A stretch of DNA of 64,000 bases from Methanoregulaceae archaeon UBA467. GTDB lineage: Archaea; Halobacteriota; Methanomicrobia; Methanomicrobiales; Methanospirillaceae. Both the position numbers and the translations under genes were made by a program. Below, in pieces: positions 27,048-36,538 of this stretch. The notes under the pieces were generated by a model, which was given only the letters and a program-made list of their open reading frames with translations, was not told the DNA's origin and did not search any database. Location: positions 124,001 to 188,000 of the forward strand of contig DASP01000014.1 of the NCBI GenBank assembly GCA_002503825.1. Direction: 5' to 3'. The stretch's first letter is position 1. The number at the start of each line of letters is the position of its first letter.

Positions 27048-28435
27048 TTAAATACCCTCCGCCGGAAGATACAGGCGAGTCCGGCAAGCATCGCCGGAAC
27101 GAGTACCAGTGATAATTCCAGTCCGCTCTTCGTCTGGGTCGGCAATGGAGCCATCTGCAGCACGACAGGTGTCGTCTGACCTGCGCTCACCTGTGCATCG
27201 GTTTTTGCATCACTGTATCCGGCAAGTCTCACCATCACGGAGTGGACCCCTGTGGTAAGATCACTGATGGTCGCAGGTGTATACCCCCGGTAGGCATTAT
27301 CTACATAGATCTCTGCGGCCGAAGGAGTGGAGGATATACTGAGTGCACCTGTCCCTGACGCGGGTGATGTTGTTACTACAGTAGTTGGCTGGATACCTAT
27401 CGGAACAAGTACCACCTGGAGGTATGCCTGCGCCCCGCTGATAACATTGACCGTGCTGACAGAGTCATAATAGCCGGATTTCGATGCTTTAACCGAATGT
27501 GTCCCTGAAGCTACATTCTGCAACTGGTAATTCCCGGAAGAGTCGGTCTGTCCCCGGTAGTTACCGTCAAGATAAATATTAACCCCTGGTGGCGAAGTCG
27601 AGACCAGGATCGATCCGCTCTGTGACACCGGCGAGAGGGTTGCCGAAACATATGACGTGCCGTATGCAACCACGCTCACCTGCTGTGAATAATCGTAATA
27701 CCCTGCCATCTTCACGAGAACGGTCCGGACTCCCGGATACTGGCTTACCGTGATCGGAGTAGTCCCCCTGTAGGTACCGTCTACATATGCCTGTGCACCC
27801 GACGGGCTGGAACTGATACTGATATACCCGTAATCATGGTGAACCGGTGACTGCTGCATCGGGGCATAAAAAGTTGACTCCTGGCTGTTATAGACCGTCA
27901 CATATGCCGAATAATCCGAATACCCTTCAAGCCGGGCAAGGACTGTATACGTGGTTGCTTTCAGGTTTGTCATCTGAAGGGGAGAATATCCCTGGAACTG
28001 TCCGTTTAAGTAGATTGCAGCCCCCGTTGGTGTTGAGGTTGCATAAATCGACCCTCTTCCCGACGGCGGGGTTGTAGGGTATGTCGTAAATGTCGGATAC
28101 GTCGTCGGATACGTAGTCCGGGTAGTCGTAGGATTAAGCGGTTCCATTGTGTACGACAGGGACTTATGCTCCCCGGACTCAATAGAGAAGTCCTGCTGGA
28201 CCAGAACATAACCGGGTTTTGAAAGACCCCAGAAATGGCTTCCTGACGAGACCTGGTAATTATTCACCGGCGTATTTCCAACCGGACTGCCATCAACCGA
28301 AGCGGTTGCACCTGAGGGTACTGAACTGATGCTCACCCAGGCAGGACCGGTAATCCCGTCCTGAGCTGATGAACATGAGACCATCCCGCAGGCGATAAGG
28401 ATGATAATGGCAAAAATATGATAATTTTGCATCAT
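27044..28435 (-). CDS. Surface protein with five PEGA domains
   Basis: A 463-residue exported protein. A signal peptide (about residues 1-24) leads to five PEGA domains starting near residues 30, 130, 205, 270 and 365, each with the pattern VSTxPxGAxxYxDGxxxGxTP followed by a GY-containing strand; GTYRGTTPITVSQYPGVRTV is one example. A Thr/Tyr/Pro-rich linker separates domains 1 and 2. A C-terminal hydrophobic helix followed by RRRVFK anchors it in the membrane. PEGA domains are common on archaeal surfaces and may bind other surface layers. The Cache/HAMP sensor gene overlaps its 3' end. Confidence 0.92.
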   Translation of the reverse strand: MMQNYHIFAIIILIACGMVSCSSAQDGITGPAWVSISSVPSGATASVDGSPVGNTPVNNYQVSSGSHFWGLSKPGYVLVQQDFSIESGEHKSLSYTMEPLNPTTTRTTYPTTYPTFTTYPTTPPSGRGSIYATSTPTGAAIYLNGQFQGYSPLQMTNLKATTYTVLARLEGYSDYSAYVTVYNSQESTFYAPMQQSPVHHDYGYISISSSPSGAQAYVDGTYRGTTPITVSQYPGVRTVLVKMAGYYDYSQQVSVVAYGTSYVSATLSPVSQSGSILVSTSPPGVNIYLDGNYRGQTDSSGNYQLQNVASGTHSVKASKSGYYDSVSTVNVISGAQAYLQVVLVPIGIQPTTVVTTSPASGTGALSISSTPSAAEIYVDNAYRGYTPATISDLTTGVHSVMVRLAGYSDAKTDAQVSAGQTTPVVLQMAPLPTQTKSGLELSLVLVPAMLAGLACIFRRRVFK

Positions 28436-28692
28436 TTGTAGCTCATTCCGTTTATACTTGATAATAATGGCGCAAGTATTTATTTTATTTGTATCCTGGC
28501 CCTAAACGATTTCAGGACAGAACAGCCCTGTTTTAAAATTTTTACGGCATCTGCAGAAGTTTTTATACAGGGCTTGTTATCATTGGCCATGTACGTGGAC
28601 GGGACATATACACCACTTTTTCCATGCCCGGGGCGTCCTCCGGCCTGCAATGCTTCCGTCATCATGAGGGAACCGCTTTTCCGGGAGTGTCG

Positions 28693-29769
28693 TCAGAAGA
28701 AGTCGTCGATCCTTCGCTGAGCATTATCCACTTTTTCCAGGGTCGACGCCCGCAGACCGATCAGCCTGACTTTGCGTCCGTCAAGCAGTTCAGCAAGCAA
28801 TACCCGGGCAATCGCCCTGAGTGTGGCAGAGTCTCCAGTGGAGCGATCCATTGTACGGGACCGGGTGTGTGTCAGAAACCCCTGGTACCTGACCTTTACC
28901 GTTGCGGTTTTCCAGAGCACCCCGTCTTTTTTCAGGCCCTGGCTGATGTCATCGGCAAGTTCATCGAGGACTGCAGCCAGAAATCTGCTGTCATCCGTGT
29001 CCTGCTCAAATGTTGACTCCCTGCTGGCTGACTTGTATCCCTCACGTTCAAGGACTTCATCATCATCCGCCCCGTGTGCAAGGGAATGCATGTGAAGGCC
29101 CCACCTGCCAAACCTCCCGATCAGGACCTGGATATCAGTTCCTGCCAGATCTCCGATGGTCCGGATATCCATCGACGCCAGTTCTGCACCGGTCTTTTTC
29201 CCTATTCCGGGAATTTTTCCGACCGGAAGCGGGAAAAGAAAATTTTCCACCTCTTCAGGGGCCACTACGGTCAGGCCGTCCGGTTTCCTGTAATCAGAAG
29301 CGATTTTTGCGACGATTTTTGCAGGGGCGACCCCGATCGAGCAGGTCAGCCCTTCTTTTTCCAGAATCTCCCGCCTGATCTCAAGGGCGGTCTCAGCTGC
29401 AGCCCTGAAATCTCCTGATGATGAAATATCAAGGAACGCCTCATCGATGCTCACCTGCTGAAATTTTCCACTGCGGCGTTTCAGGATCTCCATTATCCTG
29501 CGTGATGCAGCGTTGTAAAGGGGAAAAGAGGGCCTGACAAAGATCGCATCCGGGCAGAGGTTGTAGGCTCTCGATATCGGCATGGCCGAATGTATTCCAC
29601 ACGCTCTCGCTTCGTAGGAACAGGTACTTACCACACCCCTTCCTGTCCCTCCTTTCGGATCGGCCCCGACTACGACGGGCTTTCCTTTCAGTTCGGGATG
29701 CTCCCCTGCCTCAACCGATGCGTAGAAACTATCCATGTCGAGATGAAGGATTATTCGTCCGGTGTTCAT
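28693..29769 (-). CDS. dinB: DNA polymerase IV (Y-family, DinB)
   Basis: A 358-residue translesion DNA polymerase of normal Dpo4/DinB length. Catalytic metal ligands are in LHLDMDSFYASVE (first Asp) and QVSIDEAFLDIS (Asp-Glu). The nucleotide-binding YEARACGIHSAMP motif and the helix-hairpin-helix thumb region KIPGIGKKTGAELASMDIRTI are present. A little-finger domain follows, to RLIGLRAS. It copies past damaged bases at the cost of accuracy. The tail NAQRRIDDFF resembles a PIP-box-like sequence for binding the PCNA clamp. It is transcribed alone. Confidence 0.96.
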   Translation of the reverse strand: MNTGRIILHLDMDSFYASVEAGEHPELKGKPVVVGADPKGGTGRGVVSTCSYEARACGIHSAMPISRAYNLCPDAIFVRPSFPLYNAASRRIMEILKRRSGKFQQVSIDEAFLDISSSGDFRAAAETALEIRREILEKEGLTCSIGVAPAKIVAKIASDYRKPDGLTVVAPEEVENFLFPLPVGKIPGIGKKTGAELASMDIRTIGDLAGTDIQVLIGRFGRWGLHMHSLAHGADDDEVLEREGYKSASRESTFEQDTDDSRFLAAVLDELADDISQGLKKDGVLWKTATVKVRYQGFLTHTRSRTMDRSTGDSATLRAIARVLLAELLDGRKVRLIGLRASTLEKVDNAQRRIDDFF

Positions 29770-29915
29770 ACAGGTACAGATCCTTAGATTTCTGATAATA
29801 TAATGAAAACCAGATCTTCATTTTAATAATCCGACACTCATTCCTGTCACAACGCGAAGAGAGTCGGGGTAAATTGAATGAAAGGTTCTACAAGTTATGT
29901 TGACAGCCATAAAAA

Positions 29916-29926
29916 GGTATAAATAT
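29916..29926 (+). promoter_or_regulatory. TATA box of the HdeD-like gene
   Basis: GGTATAAATAT is an archaeal TATA box about 40 bases before the ATG at 29960. It predicts a short leader that carries GAGGGT. Confidence 0.6.
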
Positions 29927-29959
29927 TATTATTTTCCTCCTCTCTTTGAGGGTAACCAA

Positions 29960-30532
29960 ATGACTGATGTAATTGTATATGAAACCTCACTTTACAATGT
30001 AAAATGGGGCGCTTTTATCCTTATCGGATTCCTGATGCTGATATTCGGATTTCTCATGGCATTATTCCCTGATGTTACTGCAACAGTAATTGTAATGCTG
30101 GTCGGGGTCATTATTCTCATTCTTGCCTTCCTCGCGATAATTCTCGCACTACTGCATCCTGCGGGGGCATCGTCAGGTACGCTCCTTCTCATAGGCGGAA
30201 TAATCGCATTCCTGATTGGTGTTGCCGCAATCCTCTCACCGGTCTTTTTCGGAGCGGTGCTGGTAATGATAATCGCGATCGTCCTCTTCGTTATCGGTCT
30301 GATAAACATCGTCTTTGCAATCGCAGAAAAGAGTGCTCAGCACAGGCTGATGACAGGTTTTCTCGGGGTGCTCTCGATTATCTTTGCACTCCTCCTGATG
30401 GTGTATCCCCTTATCGGCGGAGTCGTCATTTTCGGATACCTTATTGCCATCTACTTCATCATTTACGGTATTGTATCAATTATCGCCGGATATGCCATTC
30501 GGGACCTGATCAAAGAGTCCGTTGCTTCCTGA
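29960..30532 (+). CDS. HdeD/DUF308-family membrane protein
   Basis: A 190-residue integral membrane protein with six hydrophobic segments, matching the HdeD (DUF308) family in size and layout: paired helices such as WGAFILIGFLMLIFGFLMAL and a later block GFLGVLSIIFALLLMVYP. The bacterial relative is linked to acid resistance; the archaeal role is unknown. The ATG at 29960 is chosen because it follows GAGGGT with a suitable spacer; the extended frame from 29897 would start before the TATA box. Confidence 0.87.
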   Translation: MTDVIVYETSLYNVKWGAFILIGFLMLIFGFLMALFPDVTATVIVMLVGVIILILAFLAIILALLHPAGASSGTLLLIGGIIAFLIGVAAILSPVFFGAVLVMIIAIVLFVIGLINIVFAIAEKSAQHRLMTGFLGVLSIIFALLLMVYPLIGGVVIFGYLIAIYFIIYGIVSIIAGYAIRDLIKESVAS

Positions 30533-30668
30533 AAATTATATCCCTTTTTCCGGGAGGAATTCTCCTGGAATGACCGGTGGCGTTATCTTTTGCCCATGTT
30601 GACTCTGGGAATCCACGTATGCGATAAGGCGGCCATATTTCAATTTTTTAAGGCGACAAGGATCTTAT

Positions 30669-30872
30669 TTATTCGAGCATTATTGTCTTTTCGCTTTTCG
30701 GGATCTCCAGTTGGGCCAGTTTCTGTTCAAACTGCCTGATGTCGGCTTTTAGTTTCAGATTTTCCATCATGACCTTGTTTAACGTGATGGCAAGTCCGGC
30801 ATTCTCATTACTAATGACTTCAATTTTCCTCTCAAGCCCCTCGACGTATCTTTTAATCTCTTCGGCATCCAT
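30669..30872 (-). CDS. Small coiled-coil protein
   Basis: A 67-residue protein that is predicted to be almost entirely a coiled coil: heptad-like pattern in RYVEGLERKIEVISNENAG and LKADIRQFEQKLAQLEIP. It resembles the N-terminal coiled coil of proteasome-activating AAA ATPases in general character, but no ATPase follows. The function is unknown; it may be a dimerising adaptor. It stands alone. Confidence 0.65.
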   Translation of the reverse strand: MDAEEIKRYVEGLERKIEVISNENAGLAITLNKVMMENLKLKADIRQFEQKLAQLEIPKSEKTIMLE

Positions 30873-31158
30873 GGTGTATCCCGCTGTTCTGGTATCGAAA
30901 TGTCCCCGGTTCTCCAGAGTATTTTCTTAAATGAAATACAGGTCTGAAATATTTTTAAATGTTGTTATCTGTGTGAGTGGGACCCCGCATTCCCTGTTGC
31001 CGGTAAGCAATGAAAATGGTTCAGCAGACATTTTCCATGAATTATCAGGCCAGGACCCCTTTCCCGATAATAAACATCTGTTGTTGAAATCCCCCCATCC
31101 ACCCTCCTCAATCCGGAGCTTTGAACAGCCGTGCCAGGTGCCCGGGGTATCAAAAAGA

Positions 31159-31608
31159 TTAATTTTTAACAACAATCGTGGTTACCGGGCTGTGCGTTAC
31201 AACGAATGTGCTCACACTTCCGAGAAGGGCCCGTTTCAATCCGCTTTTTCCATGCGATCCGACTACTATCAGGTCTGCCCCGATCTTGTCAGAGAATTTG
31301 ACAATCTCCTCCCCCGGATGTCCGATTTTTGTTTTCACTTCTACCGGGAGTCCACAGGATTTTACCGTATCCCTGATCCCATCGAGTATATCCTTCGCCT
31401 CCGAAAGGAGGGCCTCCTTTACATGATGATAGGTCGTGCTTCTTTTCTGGCAGTAGGTTGACAGCACTTTATTTTCGTACAGGCCTGCATGAATGACATG
31501 GATGACGAAAAGTTCTCCACCTCTCATTTTCGTTTCATTCATGGCAAATTTCAGGGCATTCGTTCCGTATTCGGATCCATCGGTTGCGACCAGAATTTTA
31601 TCACCCAT
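31159..31608 (-). CDS. Universal stress protein (UspA family)
   Basis: A 149-residue cytoplasmic protein of the ATP-binding UspA branch. The N-terminal KILVATDGSEYGTNALKFA carries the Asp that contacts adenine. The nucleotide loop GSHGKSGLKRALLGSVS matches the G-x2-G-x9-G-S motif, and PVTTIVVKN closes the fold. The role is stress response and ATP-dependent signalling. A TATA box at 31654-31667 and a GGGGCAGGAG stretch lie just upstream. Confidence 0.95.
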   Translation of the reverse strand: MGDKILVATDGSEYGTNALKFAMNETKMRGGELFVIHVIHAGLYENKVLSTYCQKRSTTYHHVKEALLSEAKDILDGIRDTVKSCGLPVEVKTKIGHPGEEIVKFSDKIGADLIVVGSHGKSGLKRALLGSVSTFVVTHSPVTTIVVKN

Positions 31609-31653
31609 CTCCTGCCCCTTCCTCGTTCTTTTAATGACTCAATTCTCCGGCTG

Positions 31654-31667
31654 AATATATATAAATC
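31654..31667 (-). promoter_or_regulatory. TATA box of the universal stress protein gene
   Basis: The minus-strand sequence GATTTATATATATT lies about 50 bases upstream of the ATG at 31608. It is one of the strongest TATA-like elements in the window. Confidence 0.55.
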
Positions 31668-31744
31668 ACCCGGGTGTGGACCCGGGACTTCTCACCACGT
31701 GTTTTCCAGGACCGGTCGGCAGATAGGAAAAAGGAACTCCGGTG

Positions 31745-33679
31745 TCAGATCGACGGCTGTTGCTGGGTTATGCAATGGAGTGTCCCAAGCCCGTGAACCA
31801 TCGCAGTGCAGTCAATTCCGGTGACTTTTCGTCCCGGAAAGAGTCCCTGCAGGATCCCGCATGCAACCGGATCATTTGCATGGCCAAAGACCGGGACAAG
31901 CACAACACTGTTTCCGATATAGAAATTTGTATAACTTGCAGGCAACCGCTCTTTGTTCCCCACCCTTCCCGGCATCGGAATTGGGATCACGTTCAAAGGA
32001 TTCCCGTCCTGGTCAGCCGATTCTTTGAGGATCCTGTAATTTTCCTGCAGCAGTCCATAGTTATCGTCGTCCGGGTCCTCTTCAACGGCACATACCACTG
32101 TATTCTCATCCACAAACCGGGCTATATCGTCGATATGACCGTCGGTATCGTCACCTGCAATCCCGTCCTTCAGCCAGATCACGTTTGTTGCACCAAGGTA
32201 TTCTTCCAGGCACTCCTCAATTTCATTTTTTGAAAGTGCGGGATTCCTGTTTTTATTCAGCAGGCACTGTTCGGTGGTGAGCACGGTCCCTTTTCCGTTT
32301 ACGTCGATTGAACCGCCCTCAAGGACAATTTCCGGCAAAAACAGCCTGTTATTTTTTTGCAGGTTGTTGATAACATCCGGAATTGCCGTATCGTTCAGCA
32401 GGTTTTCGTATTTTTCACCCCACGCATTGAATACCCAGTGCACCATCCCCCGTTTTTGGGCAGTCCTGTTGACCACATAGGTCGGCCCGTAATCACGGAA
32501 CCAGACATCTGCATAACCGGCGATGAAAAGTTTTACACGGGTGAGATCCACGCCCGAGGATTCCAGTTTTTTCTGGACATCCCCGTACATCTCCATGTCC
32601 CTGACGACCAGATTCACCGGCTCTTCACGGTGTAGTTCGGATATCATACGGCAGTAGGATTCTTCAACGCTTTTCAGGTCAGGGAACGTATCCTCGTCAT
32701 ACGGCCATGCCAGCCACACGGCATCATGGCGGTCCCATTCCGCAGGCATCCGGTATCCGAGTTTTTTCGGGGTATCAGGCCGGTTAAGGGCAGGAGGGCG
32801 GTGCCCGGCCATAAATACCGGCATTAACGGTCCTGTCAGGCTCCCGTAGGTATCGGGCCGCCGGTTGCGTAAAAATCCCCAGCCCTCCCTGACCTCCCGG
32901 TTTTTCGAAAAATCGACATCGATGACAAGGAGCCCGTCCTCTTCGCCGCACCGCCCGAGTACGTTTCCAAATGAATCGCAGATAAATGAACTTCCCCAGA
33001 ACTGCAGGTCCCCTTCAGATCCTGCACGGTTCACTGCTGCCACGAATACACCATTTGCAATCGCATGGCTCCTCTGGACCGTCTCCCAGGCATCCCTCCA
33101 GTCGCCCTCCGAGGGATCCTCCATCCCCCTGATACGGCCGATGGCAGTAGGATAAAAAATAATATCCGCACTTTCAAGCGCCACTGCCCGTGCCGCTTCC
33201 GGAAACCACTGGTCATAGCAGATCAGGACCGCGATACGGCCGTATACAGTGTCATACACCCGGTAGCAGTTACCGGGGCAGAAATAATTTTTCTCGTAAA
33301 AAAGCGGGTCATAGGGCACGTGCACCTTCCGGTACACCGGCAACAGGTCCCCGTCCGAACCGATCACTGCCGCAGAATTATAATAACACCCGTCTGCACC
33401 TCTCTCAAAGAGGGGCACGATAATGACGACGTGATGCTCTTTTGCGATCCGTGAGAAGACTTCAGTCGATTCTCCCGGTATCTCCTCTGCATACCGGGCC
33501 GCATCGACCGATTCATACTGTGGAAAATAGGGTGACCTGAATAATTCCTGCAGGCAGATAATCCGGGCACCTTTCCGGACAGCGGCCATGACTGCCTCTT
33601 CCGTGTTCCGGAGGTTCCCGTGCAGGTCTTCTGACACAGAGGTCTGGACAAGCGCGATGGTGACGGTGCGATCTTCCAT
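31745..33679 (-). CDS. Fused N-carbamoylputrescine amidase-agmatine deiminase
   Basis: A 644-residue bifunctional protein. Residues 1-290 are a nitrilase-type amidase with the catalytic triad E45 (CLQELF), K118 (VYRKVHVP) and C154 (LICYDQWFPE), matching AguB. Residues 310-644 are an agmatine deiminase (AguA): AWPYDEDTFPD, VWFRDYGPT, LEGGSIDVNG, DDTDGHIDDIARF and the nucleophile C636 in LHCITQQQP. Together they would turn agmatine into N-carbamoylputrescine and then putrescine, CO2 and ammonia, with the intermediate passed within one chain. Both active sites look complete. It lies 47 bp downstream of the HDAC-fold gene on the same strand. Confidence 0.95.
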   Translation of the reverse strand: MEDRTVTIALVQTSVSEDLHGNLRNTEEAVMAAVRKGARIICLQELFRSPYFPQYESVDAARYAEEIPGESTEVFSRIAKEHHVVIIVPLFERGADGCYYNSAAVIGSDGDLLPVYRKVHVPYDPLFYEKNYFCPGNCYRVYDTVYGRIAVLICYDQWFPEAARAVALESADIIFYPTAIGRIRGMEDPSEGDWRDAWETVQRSHAIANGVFVAAVNRAGSEGDLQFWGSSFICDSFGNVLGRCGEEDGLLVIDVDFSKNREVREGWGFLRNRRPDTYGSLTGPLMPVFMAGHRPPALNRPDTPKKLGYRMPAEWDRHDAVWLAWPYDEDTFPDLKSVEESYCRMISELHREEPVNLVVRDMEMYGDVQKKLESSGVDLTRVKLFIAGYADVWFRDYGPTYVVNRTAQKRGMVHWVFNAWGEKYENLLNDTAIPDVINNLQKNNRLFLPEIVLEGGSIDVNGKGTVLTTEQCLLNKNRNPALSKNEIEECLEEYLGATNVIWLKDGIAGDDTDGHIDDIARFVDENTVVCAVEEDPDDDNYGLLQENYRILKESADQDGNPLNVIPIPMPGRVGNKERLPASYTNFYIGNSVVLVPVFGHANDPVACGILQGLFPGRKVTGIDCTAMVHGLGTLHCITQQQPSI

Positions 33680-33726
33680 GGTACGTCTATAATATGCTGG
33701 TGACTTTACTTTATTCCATCCATTAA

Positions 33727-34815
33727 CTATGCCAGATCCCTAAAACATCTCCAGTATTGCGCGAGTATCGCTGACAGGTCACGGGTGGTTTCGATGACCT
33801 GCAGGTGTGCTGACGGATCAACAGCCCCTGATAACAGTGTTTCATATGCCCCCGGCTCGCGTATACCGGTCAGGTCCATGCCGGCCATTGCAGCAATAAC
33901 CCCGAGGTTCGTATATGGAAGACCAGCCTCGACACTATATCCCCCTTCGAGGACGGCGACGAGTCTTCCTTCGCAGATATCCCCTGAAAGCCTGACTGCC
34001 CTCTGCATCATCTCTGCATAGCCCCGTGCCGTCAGCGCAAGACCGGTCAGCGGATCGGTGAAATGGTTATCCTGTCCTGCAGAAACTGCGATGAAATCAG
34101 GTCGGAATTCATGAGCGAGCGGCTCTATCACTTTTGTGAAGAGGTACCGGTAACTTACATCGGTGGTCCCTGCAGGCACGGGCATATTCACCGTATATCC
34201 TTCTCCTTCACCGTATCCTGTCTCTGATATATATCCGGAGCCCGGGTAGAACGGGCTCTGGTGGATCGACGAGAAGAAGACCGATGCATCGTTATAAAAG
34301 ATATCCTGCGTACCGTCGCCGTGGTGGGCGTCCCAGTCAAGGATCATGACCTTTTTATACCCGTTTTTCTGGATCCTGCGCACCATTATAGCCATGTTAT
34401 TGAGGTAGCAGAACCCGGCTCCCATGCCGCTACGTGCATGGTGACCGGGGGGCCGGACGAGGGCGAATGCATTCTCCACGGAACCGTTGCTGACCGCATC
34501 CGCCGCAGCGATTGCACCGCCTGCGGCAAGGCGTGCGGAATCATACAGCCCCGGGGGTATGTTCGTATCAAAGTCAATATACCCGCCCGTCCGGCTCATC
34601 GTGCGTAAGAATGTGATGTACTCTTCTGAATGGACCGCACTGATATCGGCCTCATTCGCCGGTGCCGGGGTAATCCTGATGATACGCGGGTCGTCCCAGA
34701 TCCCTTCCTCCTCGAGCTGGTCAAGAGTATAGCTCAGCCGCTCCTTTCGTTCGGGATGTGCGGGATGCTGTTCATGGCTGAGGTATGCCGGGTGATACAC
34801 GATCCCTGTGGTCAT
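33727..34815 (-). CDS. Histone-deacetylase-fold amidohydrolase (AcuC/acetylpolyamine type)
   Basis: A 362-residue zinc amidohydrolase of the arginase/deacetylase superfamily. The N-terminal HPAHPERKERL, the catalytic His pair in RPPGHHA, zinc ligands in ILDWDAHHGDGTQD and AGQDNHFTDPLTG, and the active-site Tyr in LEGGYS are all present. Family members remove acetyl groups from lysines, acetylpolyamines or acetoin-related compounds. Position between a hydantoinase-like gene and agmatine enzymes favours an acylated polyamine or guanidine substrate, which is inference. It overlaps the upstream gene by 4 bases (ATGA), so the two are coupled. Confidence 0.92.
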   Translation of the reverse strand: MTTGIVYHPAYLSHEQHPAHPERKERLSYTLDQLEEEGIWDDPRIIRITPAPANEADISAVHSEEYITFLRTMSRTGGYIDFDTNIPPGLYDSARLAAGGAIAAADAVSNGSVENAFALVRPPGHHARSGMGAGFCYLNNMAIMVRRIQKNGYKKVMILDWDAHHGDGTQDIFYNDASVFFSSIHQSPFYPGSGYISETGYGEGEGYTVNMPVPAGTTDVSYRYLFTKVIEPLAHEFRPDFIAVSAGQDNHFTDPLTGLALTARGYAEMMQRAVRLSGDICEGRLVAVLEGGYSVEAGLPYTNLGVIAAMAGMDLTGIREPGAYETLLSGAVDPSAHLQVIETTRDLSAILAQYWRCFRDLA

Positions 34816-36257
34816 AGTACACCCGCCGTTATTCCGGGTGCAACCTGCATGACAACATCCGCGATCGTTTCATTCCGGTACCCCTGCCGGACGACGTCAT
34901 ACGAGTTGAAATAGACCAGGCATATCTCTTTGAGGTCTTCCGGGTCTGCCCCGGCACGGAGGGCCATCTCCCTTACTTTTTCCCTGCAGGCAGCGATGAG
35001 GTCATCATCATCGTTCCAGGCCGGGAGCGGAACCAGTTCGCCGTTTATGACTGCCCGTCTCCTCCCGGTGTCAAAATGTCCCCATAGTGTCATGCTCACC
35101 CGTGAAACCGCCACTCCTACGGCATTGGCGCTTTCACCGTGTTCCGGCAGGCTTGCAGGGACTCCCGTTTTCCGGGAGAGCAGGGGGATGAGCCAGCGGG
35201 CGAGGTAGCCGGTACCGACGATTTTCTTAGGTTTATACGACAGTACTGCATCAGATAGAAGGGATACATAGTACCGGACAGCCTCGTAGGCGATATCCGG
35301 GTCCATCACCAGTGACCGTGCGCTGTCTCCGATTGAGTGCCCGCAACAGTTGAGTGCATCGGTCAGTGTCGGTTCCGCCCCTCCGAACGCGAGTGCATTT
35401 CCAATCCGGGTGGGTTCGAGCCGCTCGCCAATGTATGAATCCCCCCCGTAGGGAAGGGATTGTGCGGCGACACTTTCGATAAGGGTATTCCTGTCGTTTA
35501 TACGGATCCTTTCCATGACCGGTTTTCCGTCACGGAGAAGGACCTGGTCGGTGGTGGTGCCCCCGATGTCAATAACGAGGCAGTCTTTTTCGCGGGACAG
35601 GTAATACGCACCGAGTGCCACTGCCGCCGAACTTGAATTATAGAGCAGGCCCGGGTTCTGGTGCGCTAAGCCGGGAGCAACAAGGCCCCCGTCACCCTTG
35701 AAATAGTAAAAATCTGCGATATGCTCCCGTATCATCCCGCTGATACCCAGAACCGTCTCCTTCATGCAGGCATTAAGCTCTGTGGTGGCAATCCGTGCAG
35801 GAAAATTCAACCGGCCGAGCACATGAGAGACTGCGATCTTTTCCACCGGATAATATTCACGGGCAATCTCTGCGATAGCTTCCTCTATCCCGGGATTCCT
35901 CACCGAAAACTTGGCAGATATCGAAAGCACATCTGCAGGGTTATGTTCCAGGATTCGCCGGACCTCTTCAGGGTCCACCGCCTCCACGAGATCGCCCCGG
36001 TGGTTTATCGCACCGGAAACGCCGCCGGGATAATACAGGCCCGGACCGGGGATTATGATGCTCTGCACTTTCAGCGGACTGCCTGCTATCACCCGGTTGA
36101 GCGGTTGCGAGGTGCTGACGGCAAGGCGGCCCTTTGCCGGGACATGTTCAAGTGCAGCGGCAAATCCCAGCTCGTTTGGTACCTTGACACAAAAAATATC
36201 GTCCGAGATACACGCCACGTCCGTGTTTGTCCCGCCGATATCCATGCCGGTCAGCAT
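34812..36257 (-). CDS. Hydantoinase A/oxoprolinase-family protein
   Basis: A 481-residue protein of the HyuA family with an actin-like ATPase fold. The phosphate-1 loop is MDIGGTNTDVACI at the N-terminus, and the second is LVIDIGGTTTDQVLL near residue 235. Relatives hydrolyse hydantoins, 5-oxoproline or N-methylhydantoin with ATP, usually with a HyuB partner. No HyuB gene is present, so this belongs to the stand-alone archaeal group whose substrate is unknown. It is the first gene of a probable operon with the HDAC-fold gene and the AguB-AguA fusion gene. It starts at the ATG at 36257. Confidence 0.88.
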   Translation of the reverse strand: MLTGMDIGGTNTDVACISDDIFCVKVPNELGFAAALEHVPAKGRLAVSTSQPLNRVIAGSPLKVQSIIIPGPGLYYPGGVSGAINHRGDLVEAVDPEEVRRILEHNPADVLSISAKFSVRNPGIEEAIAEIAREYYPVEKIAVSHVLGRLNFPARIATTELNACMKETVLGISGMIREHIADFYYFKGDGGLVAPGLAHQNPGLLYNSSSAAVALGAYYLSREKDCLVIDIGGTTTDQVLLRDGKPVMERIRINDRNTLIESVAAQSLPYGGDSYIGERLEPTRIGNALAFGGAEPTLTDALNCCGHSIGDSARSLVMDPDIAYEAVRYYVSLLSDAVLSYKPKKIVGTGYLARWLIPLLSRKTGVPASLPEHGESANAVGVAVSRVSMTLWGHFDTGRRRAVINGELVPLPAWNDDDDLIAACREKVREMALRAGADPEDLKEICLVYFNSYDVVRQGYRNETIADVVMQVAPGITAGVL

Positions 36258-36538
36258 CAGTATTCACGCCTGAGGTCAGTCATTTGCTATCGTATCTATA
36301 CCCTCCTGCATGGAGAACCTTTCTCTCAGGTAGAAAAATGCGAAATAATTCCTCGATATAATTTTGCTCGGAAAATACAGGATTCGCAAGATCGTATCAC
36401 TTTTTTAAAAGAAAGATTCTATCTGGAAAAGTTCGTGTTTGTAATATCTAATATCCAAAAAAAATAAAACTGAATTTCCATATATTCAGGGCTTTATTCA
36501 GGTCGCCTGAAAACTTCATTCATTAAATATAATGAAAA

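Noticed and set aside
35721..36467. A 248-codon plus-strand frame antisense to the hydantoinase-like gene
   Set aside because: The minus strand has a full HyuA-family protein; the plus frame has no domain and is a shadow.
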